Below, one piece after another: positions 43,476 through 52,905 of a stretch of DNA of 64,000 nt. Location of the stretch: assembly GCA_035623255.1 (NCBI GenBank), contig DASPTU010000096.1, positions 8,580-72,579 on the forward strand, read 5' to 3'. This DNA comes from JAFAGX01 sp035623255. GTDB lineage: Bacteria; Acidobacteriota; Terriglobia; Terriglobales; Acidobacteriaceae. The position numbers and the translations under genes were made by a program. The notes under the pieces were generated by a model. The model was not told the origin of the DNA. It made no database searches and saw only the letters and a list, made by a program, of their open reading frames with translations. Positions within the stretch are counted from its first letter, which is position 1, and each line of letters opens with the position of its first letter.

Positions 43476-43758
43476 GACAATCCTCCTTTCTGTACCTGGC
43501 TCCAAAGAATAAACGAAAGTCACGTGAAGAACGAATCGGCTCTGCTGGCTGTCGAATTCCAGCGGCGGGTCGCGCCGCAGATGCACCATTTCCGTTGCTG
43601 GCACCCTCCGGCCATGGCTGGCTCAGACGTGCCATTTACGCGCCCGGCGCCCGGAGTTACCTTGTTTTTGAGCAGTTCTGGGGGAGGGCTGTTCAGGCGT
43701 CCTGTGACTTTACCGAGTCCGGGGCGCTTTTAATTTGTGGGAAATCTGCAATCATGGA

Positions 43759-44751
43759 TTACGGAACAATCACCGCCGCGCCGTTGATAGCGTCACTCTT
43801 CACCGCGATGAGTGCCTCGTTCGCCTGATCAAGTGAAAACACAGTCACCTTGGGATCAATTCCTATTTGCGCTGCGATCTGTAGAAAATCCCTGGCATCG
43901 TCACGGGTCATGTTCGCGACGCTGCGAATTTGGCGTTCGCCCCAGAGCAAACGGTCGTAGTCGAACTGCGGAATGCGGTCCAGGTGAATCGCGTTGATGG
44001 CAAGCACGCCTCCCTTTCGCAAACTCGAAAGAGCCGCGACCACCACGTCTCCGCTGGGAGCGAACGTGACCGCCCGGTCGAGTTCCACCGGCGGCTTCTC
44101 CTTTTCAGTTCCCACCCACTCGGCTCCTAGCGAATCTGCCAGCTTGCGGTGCGACTCTCCTCGGCTCGAGACGTAGGTTTTGCACTTCCAAAATTTGAGA
44201 ACATCAATGACCAGGTGTGCGGACGCGCCAAAGCCAAAGAGGCCGACTTTTTCTCCACGCTGTACTCCCGCCACACGCAAGCTTCGAAATCCGATGATCC
44301 CCGCACAAAGCAGCGGGGCGGCATGTAGATCGTCAAGTGATTCCGGCAGCGGAAACACGAAATCAGACTGCGCCAGAGCACACTCGGCATATCCCCCGTT
44401 TACGCTGTAGCCGGTGAATGTCGGCGAGTCGCATAGATTCTCCATACCGTTTCGGCAATACCAGCACGTTCCATCCGTGCCTCCGAGCCAGGACACCCCT
44501 ACCCGCATTCCCAAAGGCAGATCTGGCCTGCCTCCCTGAACAATCTCGCCAACGATCTGATGACCAGGAATCAGCCTTTGACGCCGCGCCGCCAACTCGC
44601 CTTCGACGATGTGGAGATCGGTTCGGCAAACTCCGCAGGCGCGCACGCGCAAGAGAACATGACCGGCAGTAAGTTCCGGTGCCGGTACATCTTCAATCCG
44701 CAGCGGTCGCGTCGTGATTGCTGCCGGAGAAGAGAGCACCGCCGCTTTCAT
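43759..44751 (-). CDS. Zinc-dependent alcohol dehydrogenase family protein
   Basis: A 330-residue medium-chain dehydrogenase. The catalytic zinc cysteine is in ACGVCRTDLHIVEGE (about residue 38) and the histidine in LIPGHQIVGE (near 62). The structural zinc lobe has only three of the four cysteines: GTDGTCWYCRNGMENLC, where the first is Asp, as in one subgroup of these enzymes. The Rossmann motif is VGLFGFGASAHLVIDVLK (near 170). It should oxidise an alcohol or reduce an aldehyde with NAD(P)(H). AGGTGAG is about seven bases before the ATG. It is downstream of, and probably co-transcribed with, the DHA2 transporter gene, 37 bases away. Confidence 0.9.
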   Translation of the reverse strand: MKAAVLSSPAAITTRPLRIEDVPAPELTAGHVLLRVRACGVCRTDLHIVEGELAARRQRLIPGHQIVGEIVQGGRPDLPLGMRVGVSWLGGTDGTCWYCRNGMENLCDSPTFTGYSVNGGYAECALAQSDFVFPLPESLDDLHAAPLLCAGIIGFRSLRVAGVQRGEKVGLFGFGASAHLVIDVLKFWKCKTYVSSRGESHRKLADSLGAEWVGTEKEKPPVELDRAVTFAPSGDVVVAALSSLRKGGVLAINAIHLDRIPQFDYDRLLWGERQIRSVANMTRDDARDFLQIAAQIGIDPKVTVFSLDQANEALIAVKSDAINGAAVIVP

Positions 44752-44788
44752 ATATGGCTCACCTGGTTAACTGCACGCCGATCGCCGC

Positions 44789-46357
44789 TCAATGGCCAGC
44801 GCTCACTCCGCCCCTGCCAACTGTTTTCTTCAGCATCCACACAATCGGTATGCAACCAAAGCACATCAACGCCAGATATCGGAAATCATCCACATACGAC
44901 CACAGCAGTGCTTGAGCATTCACCGTGCCATTGATCAGCCCATACGCCTGCTTCAGAGCTTGCGAAAGCGATGCCCCCTCTGAGTGCAGGAATTGCTGTA
45001 TCGCATTCAGCTGGTCCAAAAAAGACACTCTTCCCGCCGTCACGTTGTGCACCATTTCGTTGCGATGCAACTGCTGGTGGCGAACCACCAGAGTATTCAC
45101 CAGCGAAATACCAATGCTGCCCCCAATATTCCGCATCAGGTTGTAAAGTCCACTGGCATTCCCGATTTCCTCATTGCGAAGATTTGCCATCGTCGTGGTT
45201 GAAAGCGGCACAAAAACGCATCCCGAACCAAAACCGCTGATGATGATGGCCCACAGGAAGGTCCACTGCGAAACTCCCAGATACGCCTGACCGAACCACA
45301 GGCTGCTGATCGCGAACAGAAAAAAGCCGCTCGCGATGAGCCAGCGATTGTCGATTCTCGCCGTTAAGATGCCGATGATGGGCATTGCGATAATCGCACC
45401 CACCCCACGTGGGCTCACTGCCCATCCTGCCGCCAACGCCGTGTACCCTAGCAGCTCCTGGTAGAAAAGCGGCAACAGCGTCACCAACCCATAGATGGCC
45501 CCGCCAAAGAGTGCGATCAGCAGGCAGCCTAGCGCGAAGTTGCGGTATCGAAAAACGCGCAAATTTACCAGCGGTTTGTCATGCGTAAATTCTCGAATTA
45601 GGAAGCCCACAAACCCTGCAACCAGCACTACGGTCGCCCAACGAATCCAGGTCGCGCCGAACCAATCGTCTTCCTGCCCTTTGTCGAGAATTATCTGCAA
45701 AGAACCCAGCCAAACCGCTAACAGTCCCAGCCCAATGCCGTCAATTTTTCCCGGCTTGGCGTTTTTGATGTAAGGCGGGTCCTCGACATAGCGGAGGATC
45801 ATGATGATCGCAAAAATGCCCACCGGGATATTGATGTAGAACGCCCACCGCCAGGAATATGTGTCCGTAAGCCAGCCGCCGAGCGTGGGGCCAAGCACCG
45901 GAGCTACAACAACGCCCAAGGCGAACACCGCCATCGCCAGACCGCGCTTATCGGCCGGAAAACTTTCCAGCAAAATCGCCTGTGATAACGGTTGCAGTGC
46001 GCCCCCACCCGCACCCTGAACCGCCCGCGCGATCAGAATAACGGCCAGGCTCGGCGCAGCGCCGCACATGAACGACGAAAGCGTAAAGATAATGATGCAG
46101 GTAATAAGAAAGCGTTTTCGTCCGAATCTGAGCGAAAACCAGCTACTCGCCGGCAGTACCACCGCGTTGGCCACCAGATAACTGGTCAATACCCAGGTTG
46201 CCTCGTCATTACTTGCGGAGAGGCTGCCCGCGATGTAAGGCAACGCCACGGCGGCAATCGAGGTGTCGAGTACCTCCATGAATGTCGCCAGCATTACCGA
46301 TACCGCAATCAACCACGGATTTGACGCTGGCGTCGCGCGCTCGTGTTCAGCAGGCAT
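44789..46357 (-). CDS. DHA2-family (EmrB/QacA) multidrug efflux MFS transporter, second copy
   Basis: A 522-residue exporter with 14 predicted helices, paralogous to the protein at 34455-36086. MLATFMEVLDTSIAAVALPY near residue 20 has the family's conserved Asp, and motif C reads LGVVVAPVLGPTLGGWLTDT (about 150). Motif A-like WFSLRFGRKRFLIT is present near 75. The C-terminal region (VMHNVTAGRVSFLDQLNAIQ-like loop) differs most from the first copy. Followed by a zinc alcohol dehydrogenase gene in the same direction, so it may export the substrate or product of that enzyme. Divergent from chrA with about 140 bases between them. Confidence 0.9.
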   Translation of the reverse strand: MPAEHERATPASNPWLIAVSVMLATFMEVLDTSIAAVALPYIAGSLSASNDEATWVLTSYLVANAVVLPASSWFSLRFGRKRFLITCIIIFTLSSFMCGAAPSLAVILIARAVQGAGGGALQPLSQAILLESFPADKRGLAMAVFALGVVVAPVLGPTLGGWLTDTYSWRWAFYINIPVGIFAIIMILRYVEDPPYIKNAKPGKIDGIGLGLLAVWLGSLQIILDKGQEDDWFGATWIRWATVVLVAGFVGFLIREFTHDKPLVNLRVFRYRNFALGCLLIALFGGAIYGLVTLLPLFYQELLGYTALAAGWAVSPRGVGAIIAMPIIGILTARIDNRWLIASGFFLFAISSLWFGQAYLGVSQWTFLWAIIISGFGSGCVFVPLSTTTMANLRNEEIGNASGLYNLMRNIGGSIGISLVNTLVVRHQQLHRNEMVHNVTAGRVSFLDQLNAIQQFLHSEGASLSQALKQAYGLINGTVNAQALLWSYVDDFRYLALMCFGCIPIVWMLKKTVGRGGVSAGH

Positions 46358-46499
46358 GTCCGATTTTGTCAGTGAAGCGATACGGCTGAATTAGTCACAG
46401 ATGCTGAAATATACAACATGGCTTCAGTTCGATGGCTAGCTCGGAGCGAGGACCCAAATATTCCACCCGAATCGTGCTTCGGATACTCTTGTTGTCGCG

Positions 46500-47669
46500 A
46501 TGAATGCGGTCAGCGCGCAAGACGCATCGACAAACACCAAGGTATCGCTCGCAGAACTTGCCTTCGTCTTTCTAAAGTTGGGAACCACCGCCTTTGGCGG
46601 GCCCGCCGCTCACATTGCCATGATGCAAAACGAGTTTGTTCGCAAGCGAAGGTGGATCTCCGATACGGAGTTCCTCGACCGCATTGCGGCAGCCAGCCTG
46701 ATTCCCGGTCCCACTTCCACGGAAGTCGCAATCTTCATCGGATATTCCATGCGCGGTTGGGCCGGACTCATTCTCGCCGGCTGTTGCTTCATCATTCCTG
46801 CAGCTGTTTTAGTCGGCTTGATGGCAGCCGCTTACGTTCGCTTCGAATCGTTGCCGCAAGTAAGCGGCATTTTATACGGCATCAAACCAGCCGTGATCGC
46901 TGTCATCCTACAGGCCTTGTGGGGTCTTGGTCGTACTGCCGCAAAGACGACCTTGCTTATCGCGCTTGGCCTTATCTCGGCGTTTCTAAGCTTTGCCGGA
47001 GTCGCTCCAGTTGTTGTTCTTGCAGCCACAGGGCTTGCCTCCGCTGTGGGTTTCTTCTTGAAGACTCGAAAAAGCTTACCCCTCGTCTCTACGCCCCTAA
47101 CGAAAAGCTCCGCTTTACTGCTCTGGGCGGCAGCCGCCGCCGCGAGCGCCCCCATAAGCTTGATCCGGCTATTTCTTTCCTTTTTGAAAATCGGCTCGGT
47201 GGTTTTTGGAAGCGGCTACGTTTTGCTCGCTTTCCTTCGAGCAGAGTTCGTCGATCACTTGCACTGGCTGACGGAAAAGCAGCTCATTGATGCCGTGGCC
47301 GTGGGCCAATTCACGCCGGGTCCTGTGTTTACCACTGCAACCTTCATCGGCTACTTAGTTGCCGGAGCACGCGGCTCAGTGTTGGCCACCACCGCAATCT
47401 TCCTTCCCGGCTTCTTTTTCGTTGCCCTGAGCGGGCCGCTGCTTCCCGGAATTCGCCGCTCGCCGCTTGCCGCCGCAGTGCTCGACGGCGTAGTCATCGC
47501 GTCTCTAGCGCTGATGGCTGTAGTGGCCTGGCAACTTGGTCGGGCGGCAATTGTAGATTGGCTCGCATTTACTATCCTCATCGTCAGTTCAGCTTTGTTG
47601 CTGCGGTTTCGAATCAACTCAGCCTGGGTTATTGTTGGCGCAGCCTTCGTTGGCTGGCTCACACACTGA
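46500..47669 (+). CDS. chrA: Chromate transport protein ChrA-family exporter
   Basis: A 389-residue, two-domain (long-chain) CHR protein with about ten helices. The two halves each show the family signature: FLKLGTTAFGGPAAHIAMMQ with IPGPTSTEVAIFIGY in the first, FLKIGSVVFGSGYVLLAFLR with TPGPVFTTATFIGY in the second. Members export chromate or act as sulfate/chromate antiporters; here neither substrate is proven and no chromate-resistance genes are nearby. No clear Shine-Dalgarno sequence precedes the ATG. It is transcribed away from the DHA2 transporter. The gamma-glutamyltransferase gene follows after 98 bases. Confidence 0.9.
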   Translation: MNAVSAQDASTNTKVSLAELAFVFLKLGTTAFGGPAAHIAMMQNEFVRKRRWISDTEFLDRIAAASLIPGPTSTEVAIFIGYSMRGWAGLILAGCCFIIPAAVLVGLMAAAYVRFESLPQVSGILYGIKPAVIAVILQALWGLGRTAAKTTLLIALGLISAFLSFAGVAPVVVLAATGLASAVGFFLKTRKSLPLVSTPLTKSSALLLWAAAAAASAPISLIRLFLSFLKIGSVVFGSGYVLLAFLRAEFVDHLHWLTEKQLIDAVAVGQFTPGPVFTTATFIGYLVAGARGSVLATTAIFLPGFFFVALSGPLLPGIRRSPLAAAVLDGVVIASLALMAVVAWQLGRAAIVDWLAFTILIVSSALLLRFRINSAWVIVGAAFVGWLTH

Positions 47670-47767
47670 GCAAAGGCGGCAGGCACAAATTCAACATCTA
47701 GCCGACCTCAACTTCTTGACACCACTCCTGCTCCGCTAGGAGAATTCGGTTTCCATTTCGGTGAACT

Positions 47768-49432
47768 ATGCGCCTTCTTCTACTCCCGTTAATCGTGCTG
47801 CTCTCGTATCGCGCGGCATCCGCCCAGGACCGCTCGCATGCCCGCTCCATGACCATCTCGCGCTATGGCATCGTCGCAACCAGCCATGTCCAAGCGTCGG
47901 TTGCCGGCGCGCAAATTCTGGCGCGCGGCGGTTCGGCCATTGACGCGGCTATTGCGGCCAATGCCGTCCTCGGCGTTACCGAACCCATGATGAACGGCGT
48001 GGGCGGCGATCTGTTTGCAATTTATTGGGAAGCGAAGACCGGCAAACTCTACGGCTTGAACTCCAGTGGCTGGGCGCCGCGCGGCTTGACTCTTGAGCAC
48101 CTGAAGAGCAAGGGCGACGTATCCATGCCGCTTTCAGGTATTGATACAGTTACCGTTCCCGGGGCGGTTGCTGGTTGGGGAGCATTGCACCAGCGCTTCG
48201 GTCGCTTGCCTTGGAAGGATCTTTTTCAACCGGCAATTCTTTACGCCGAACATGGATATCCGGTTCCGGAGGTCATCCAGGCTTATTGGCAAACCTCCGC
48301 CGACTGGATTTCCGCCGACGCGGAGAGCCGCCGCGTGTTTCTGCCAAATGGTAAACCTCCTGCGGTCGGCGAGATATTCCGAAATCCCGATCTCGCGAAA
48401 GCTCTAAGTCTCATTGCCCAGAATGGCCCGAGTGCCTTTTATAAAGATGAAATTGCGCACGCCATCCTCAGCACCTCTCAGGCGCTCGCTGGCACGATGG
48501 CCGCGGACGACCTGGCCGAATTCTCGCCCGAATGGGTGAATCCCATTTCCATCACTTACCGCGATTGGACGGTCTATGAACTCCCGCCCAACGGCCAGGG
48601 CATGGCCGCTCTGGAGATGCTCAACATCATGGAAACTTCTCCAGCTTCGCCGGATGGTCCGCTCAGTGTCGCCGAACTGCACAAGAAGATCGAAGCCATG
48701 AAGCTGGCTTACGCAGATCTTCATCGCTACAACGCCGATCCGCGCTTCGCCAAAGCTCCGGTCGAAGGATTGTTGGCGAAAACCTATGCTCGAGAGCGAG
48801 CGGGATCGATCAATCCTTCACGCGCCAACTGCAATGTGCAAGCTGGGAGCCCGCCAGCGAGCGACACCACCTATCTCTCGGTCGTCGACCGTGAGGGCAA
48901 CATCGTTTCTCTCATTCAAAGCAACTACGATGCCTTCGGCTCTGGCATCACCGTCCGCGGCATGGGCTTCGTTCTGCAAAGCCGGGGCGCTCTGTTCTCG
49001 CTTGACCCCGCTTCCCGTAACGTGCTTGCGCCACGAAAACGCCCCTTCCATACAATTATTCCTGCCTTTATGGAGCACGGAGATCAGCACATCGGATTTG
49101 GGATTATGGGCGGCGCCAATCAGCCGGTGGCCCATGCGCAGTTCGTCTCCAACGTCGTTGACTACGGAATGAATATTCAGGCCGCGCTCGATAACGCGCG
49201 TTTCACTGTTAGTCCGAAGCAAGGCTGCAATGTGGTGATCGAATCACGTGTGAAAACAGAAGTACTTCAGAAGCTTTCCGCAATGGGTCATGAGTTGCAA
49301 ATCCAGGGCGAATACTCCACTCACATGGGACGGGGCCAGGCCGTGATTCACGACTCGAAGACCAATATCAACTACGGTGCATCTGATCCTCGTGCCGATG
49401 GCTCCGCTGAACCCGAACCGCCTCCGATCTAA
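47768..49432 (+). CDS. ggt: Gamma-glutamyltransferase
   Basis: A 554-residue exported, self-cleaving enzyme that removes or transfers gamma-glutamyl groups from glutathione and related peptides. A signal peptide (LLLLPLIVLLSYRAASA) is followed by GIVATSHVQASVAGAQIL and the family segment NGVGGDLFAIYWEAKTG. The autocleavage/nucleophile threonine is in ASDTTYLSVVDREGNIVSL (about residue 370), so cleavage before the first or second Thr would give the mature small subunit. The ligand segment ending IMGGANQPVAHAQF follows. Length and domain order are normal. GGTGA precedes the ATG closely. Confidence 0.93.
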   Translation: MRLLLLPLIVLLSYRAASAQDRSHARSMTISRYGIVATSHVQASVAGAQILARGGSAIDAAIAANAVLGVTEPMMNGVGGDLFAIYWEAKTGKLYGLNSSGWAPRGLTLEHLKSKGDVSMPLSGIDTVTVPGAVAGWGALHQRFGRLPWKDLFQPAILYAEHGYPVPEVIQAYWQTSADWISADAESRRVFLPNGKPPAVGEIFRNPDLAKALSLIAQNGPSAFYKDEIAHAILSTSQALAGTMAADDLAEFSPEWVNPISITYRDWTVYELPPNGQGMAALEMLNIMETSPASPDGPLSVAELHKKIEAMKLAYADLHRYNADPRFAKAPVEGLLAKTYARERAGSINPSRANCNVQAGSPPASDTTYLSVVDREGNIVSLIQSNYDAFGSGITVRGMGFVLQSRGALFSLDPASRNVLAPRKRPFHTIIPAFMEHGDQHIGFGIMGGANQPVAHAQFVSNVVDYGMNIQAALDNARFTVSPKQGCNVVIESRVKTEVLQKLSAMGHELQIQGEYSTHMGRGQAVIHDSKTNINYGASDPRADGSAEPEPPPI

Positions 49433-49702
49433 CTTGACATACACGAAAGACGGCATTAACGGATTGCTGGGTTCCTCTTCTGACAGCCCCAATCGTAATT
49501 CCCAACTACAGGATTCTCTGTAGATCGTAAATTTCTTCCTCTTTGGAGCAAAGATTTTTACTGCTTCAACCATCTCCTTCGTACGCTTTGCCGCCTTTCG
49601 CATCTATTAAATGTCGATGATTAGCTGCTGAAGGACCGCAGAGACTATCGTCTCTATACGGAGCAGTGGCATAGAGTCGAAAGTTTGGAACATTGTTTTT
49701 CT

Positions 49703-49732
49703 TGCTTGCCGGTTTTTGGGCGTTGTATCATG
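49703..49732 (+). promoter_or_regulatory. Possible promoter of the capD-like gene
   Basis: TTGCTT (49703-49708) and TATCAT (49727-49732, 5/6 match) are separated by 18 bases. The -35 match is weak. The predicted leader would be about 235 bases long and include the hairpin at 49888. Confidence 0.3.
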
Positions 49733-49887
49733 ACTACTCCGCGCGTGGGGGCGGTTGCAAGAACATCAAAGATAGTTTGCTTCAAACTAATTAATTGTGC
49801 GTTGAAGAATTAGGTTTTTTGGTTGTAGGCATGCCAGCCGCTCCTCCCCTCCCCCTGGCTTAGCTGCTTGTGTGTTTTCTTCGTCTG

Positions 49888-49917
49888 ACGTGCTGAATGC
49901 GTTTTGCATTCTCACGT
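49888..49917 (+). repeat. Imperfect hairpin in the leader of the capD-like gene
   Basis: ACGTG (49888-49892) pairs with CACGT (49913-49917) and AATGC (49896-49900) pairs with GCATT (49906-49910) around a GTTTT loop, separated by a small internal loop. It sits about 55 bases before the start codon. Confidence 0.45.
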
Positions 49918-49973
49918 GAGATCGTCGCCTCTGTTCCCATACGAACCGGGGCCCTAGGATTGCAGGTAGCTGG

Positions 49974-51992
49974 ATGAAGTCTCAGGCCAGATTACAGGTA
50001 GTTCAAGTCAGAAAGCGGAGTCCAATGTCGACGACAGTACTTGCCAACCTAAAAAAAGAGGTTGGGAAAGACCGCTCAGGCAATGCCTTGTTGCAATATC
50101 GCACGTCACTCATTGTGTTGTCGCAGACGATTCTGATCTGTATCAGCTACTATTACAGCTTCGTGCTGCGCCTCGATAACGGCTTTGACGCCTCGGCACA
50201 CTCGCTCTTCTGGCACACGCTGCCTTGGGTTATTGGTATTAAGCTGCTGGTCTTCTATCGTTTCGGTTTGTTGCGTGGATGGTGGCGCTATGTCGGTATC
50301 AGCGACTTGCTGGACATCGCCTCGGCATCATTTCTTGCTTCGGTCCTTCTTTTTGGTACCTTCGTTTTCATAATGGCGCTGCACGGGTATCCGCGTTCCG
50401 TCGTGCCAATCGACATGTTGCTGAGCATTATGCTCATTGGGGGTGCACGATTTGGCGTGCGTGCTTACACCGAGCGAGCCAAGACCGACGACAGCCAGCC
50501 TAAGGCCCTGATCGTGGGTGCCGGCCGCGCCGGGAGCGCCATCGCACGCGAGCTTAAGATCAACCCGGAGCTCCGCTACTATCCGCTGGGGTTTGTGGAT
50601 GATGATCCGAGTAAGCTCGGGATCAAGATTAACGGCGTTAAGGTCTTGGGTAATACAAATGCGCTGAGCCATCTGATCAAGAAATATCAGGCAGAATGTG
50701 TGTTGATCGCTATTCCTTCGGCGACTGGACATCAGATTGAGCACATCATTGACAAGTGCCGCCAGTCGAAGGTTGATTTTAAGATCCTGCCGTCCATCGG
50801 CGAGCGGCTGAACCGCGCCGCCTCGGTAAAGCAGTTTCGGAAACTCCGAGTCGAGGACCTGCTCAGTCGCACCCAGGTCCAACTTGACCTCGGCAAAATA
50901 CGGGAAGAGGTTCAGGGCAAGGTCCTGCTGATTACCGGCGCCGGAGGCTCGATCGGCTCGGAACTGGCGCGACAAATCGCCACCTTCGAGCCACGGCGGC
51001 TCGTCCTGTTCGAAAGGTCGGAGAACGATTTGTTCCGCATCGGTATGGAACTTTCCGCCCGGTTCCCGAGCCTGGATTTCGTGCCTTTCGTTGGCGACAT
51101 CCTCGACGTCACCGCATTACGTGAGGTTTTTTCCCTCCACCATCCCTCTTCGGTATTCCATGCTGCCGCTTACAAGCACGTGCCCATGATGGAGAAGAAT
51201 TGCTTCCAGGCTGTCACCAACAACATTTTTGGAACCTACAATGTTGCGCTGGTCGCCAAGCAATTCCATGCTGAGAACTTTGTCCTGATTTCTTCTGATA
51301 AAGCCGTGAATCCCACAAATATTATGGGAGCGACCAAGCGCGCGGCTGAATTGATCACACTGTCGCTGCAGTTTAACAAGACACGCTTTATAGCCGTGCG
51401 CTTTGGCAATGTTCTCGGCAGCAATGGCAGCGTGTCCCCGATATTCGAGAACCAGATCGCTAACGGCGGTCCCGTGACCGTGTCCCATCCCGAAGCCAAG
51501 CGCTATTTCATGACCATCGCCGAAGCGGTCGGCTTAGTGCTGCAGGCTTCCACTATGGGCAAGGGTGGCGAGATTTTCGTCCTCAACATGGGTGAGCCGA
51601 TCAAGATCGTTGACTTGGCTCGTCGCATGATAAGCCTTTCCGGTTTAGAACTTGACAAGGACATTCAGATCCAATTTACCGGCTTGCGTCCCGGGGAGAA
51701 GTTGTTCGAAGAAATTCGGCTCGAAGGCGAAGGAATCAAGCCCACCACACACGAACAGATATGGGTATTTGGCGGAGGACAGCCCAGCTTCCCGCAGGTC
51801 CGTGGCTGGATGGACGAACTTTCCACTCTTGTCGAAGCCAGAAATGTCCACGGTCTCATTTCCAAGCTCGAGTCCATTGTTCCCGAATACCGCCCGAGCG
51901 AACAGCTCAAAGCGTTGTGCGAACTGGACCGGCATGATCAATTCGTGGTCTACAAACGCGCACGCGCCAACCTCGAGGCACACACCGCATAA
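49974..51992 (+). CDS. Nucleoside-diphosphate-sugar dehydratase, CapD/WbpM family
   Basis: A 672-residue membrane-anchored polysaccharide biosynthesis enzyme. About four N-terminal helices (residues 45-165) are followed by a first Rossmann-like region (ALIVGAGRAGSAIARELKIN, about 178-198) and the extended SDR domain with ITGAGGSIGSELARQI (near 320). The catalytic triad is of the WbpM type: SSDKAVNPTNIMGATKRAAE has Met in place of the usual Tyr before Lys. It would act as a UDP-GlcNAc C4,C6-dehydratase feeding bacillosamine, QuiNAc or fucosamine-type sugars to exopolysaccharide or O-antigen. An ATG 17 codons later (50025, GGAG four bases upstream) is an alternative start. Confidence 0.9.
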   Translation: MKSQARLQVVQVRKRSPMSTTVLANLKKEVGKDRSGNALLQYRTSLIVLSQTILICISYYYSFVLRLDNGFDASAHSLFWHTLPWVIGIKLLVFYRFGLLRGWWRYVGISDLLDIASASFLASVLLFGTFVFIMALHGYPRSVVPIDMLLSIMLIGGARFGVRAYTERAKTDDSQPKALIVGAGRAGSAIARELKINPELRYYPLGFVDDDPSKLGIKINGVKVLGNTNALSHLIKKYQAECVLIAIPSATGHQIEHIIDKCRQSKVDFKILPSIGERLNRAASVKQFRKLRVEDLLSRTQVQLDLGKIREEVQGKVLLITGAGGSIGSELARQIATFEPRRLVLFERSENDLFRIGMELSARFPSLDFVPFVGDILDVTALREVFSLHHPSSVFHAAAYKHVPMMEKNCFQAVTNNIFGTYNVALVAKQFHAENFVLISSDKAVNPTNIMGATKRAAELITLSLQFNKTRFIAVRFGNVLGSNGSVSPIFENQIANGGPVTVSHPEAKRYFMTIAEAVGLVLQASTMGKGGEIFVLNMGEPIKIVDLARRMISLSGLELDKDIQIQFTGLRPGEKLFEEIRLEGEGIKPTTHEQIWVFGGGQPSFPQVRGWMDELSTLVEARNVHGLISKLESIVPEYRPSEQLKALCELDRHDQFVVYKRARANLEAHTA

Positions 51993-52020
51993 ACGTCACA
52001 CCATGGAATAGCTGCGCGCG

Positions 52021-52737
52021 TCATGCGGGCCGGACAGGGCCAGACTGTTTCTCCTTCGCAGCGTACTTTACCAGGCACCACAGCGCCCGCACCCCGTCCT
52101 TCCAACCGATCTTCTTGCCCTCCTCGTAAGTTCGCCCCGAATAGCTGATGCCAACCTCGTATATGCGGAGCCGGCGCCGGGCAATTTTCACGGTTATCTC
52201 GGGTTCGAAGCCAAATCGGTCCTCTTCGAGTGGAATGGATTGTATGACTTCTCGGCGGAACACTTTGTAACAGGTCTCCATATCGGTAAGGTTTAAGTTC
52301 GTTACCGCATTTGACAGCAACGTCAGGATTCCATTACCGACGGAGTGCCAGAAGTACAGGACGCGGTGCGGCCTCCCGCTCATAAATCGTGATCCATAAA
52401 CCACGTCGGCCTTGTCCTGGAGCAGGGGTTCTAACAACACCGGATATTCGCACGGGTCGTATTCAAGGTCGGCATCCTGGATGACTACGAAGTCGCCGGT
52501 TGCCTCCTTGATTCCACGCCGCAAGGCCGCGCCTTTGCCCATGTTGCGAGGCTGCAGAAACACGCGAACCTGAGGATGTTCCCGTTCGAGTCGCGTGAGG
52601 ATCTCGCGCGAGCCGTCTGTGGAGCCGTCGTCCACACACAATATTTCCATCTCAATGGGAACCGACGCTACCCTCTCAATGACCTGCCGGATGGTAGGCC
52701 GCTCGTTGTAGACAGGAATTACGACGGAAAGCTTCAT
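52021..52737 (-). CDS. Glycosyltransferase family 2 (dolichol-phosphate-mannosyltransferase-like)
   Basis: A 238-residue GT-A glycosyltransferase without membrane helices. KLSVVIPVYNERPTIRQVIE is the family opening, ILCVDDGSTDGS the nucleotide-binding region and VIQDADLEYDP holds the DxD metal motif (near 92). The second half, FGFEPEITVKIARRRLRIYE, matches the DPMS group that adds a sugar from a nucleotide donor to a polyprenyl phosphate. It is convergent with the CapD-like gene, 28 bases apart, suggesting a common role in surface polysaccharide synthesis but separate transcription. Confidence 0.92.
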   Translation of the reverse strand: MKLSVVIPVYNERPTIRQVIERVASVPIEMEILCVDDGSTDGSREILTRLEREHPQVRVFLQPRNMGKGAALRRGIKEATGDFVVIQDADLEYDPCEYPVLLEPLLQDKADVVYGSRFMSGRPHRVLYFWHSVGNGILTLLSNAVTNLNLTDMETCYKVFRREVIQSIPLEEDRFGFEPEITVKIARRRLRIYEVGISYSGRTYEEGKKIGWKDGVRALWCLVKYAAKEKQSGPVRPA

Positions 52738-52905
52738 GTTTTCGCCGCAGTGCTATGTTGAGATTCCGCAGAATATCATCCTCGGTTGTGATCTCCAATG
52801 TCGAGATGATCAACCGAGGCTTATCACAACTGCAAAACGAATCAAAAGAAAGTGAGCGGCCGGTTCCAGTTGAAAAAAACCAGGGCAGAATGAGCGAGTA
52901 GACTG

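Larger units (their letters stand above)
49433..49973. other. 540-base intergenic region before the capD-like gene
   Basis: No gene is supported with confidence. A possible promoter (TTGCTT at 49703-49708, 18-base spacer, TATCAT at 49727-49732) and an imperfect hairpin at 49888-49917 suggest a long 5' leader for the downstream gene. A pyrimidine-rich run (about 49830-49858) and AT-rich parts lie between. A minus-strand frame from 49603 has a protein-like first 60 residues but overlaps the ggt 3' end. Confidence 0.5.

Noticed and set aside
49244..49603. 119-codon minus-strand frame overlapping the 3' end of ggt
   Set aside because: The first about 60 codons look protein-like, but the rest is antisense to ggt, and no ribosome-binding site or known family is seen. 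It might be a remnant, but the evidence is too thin.
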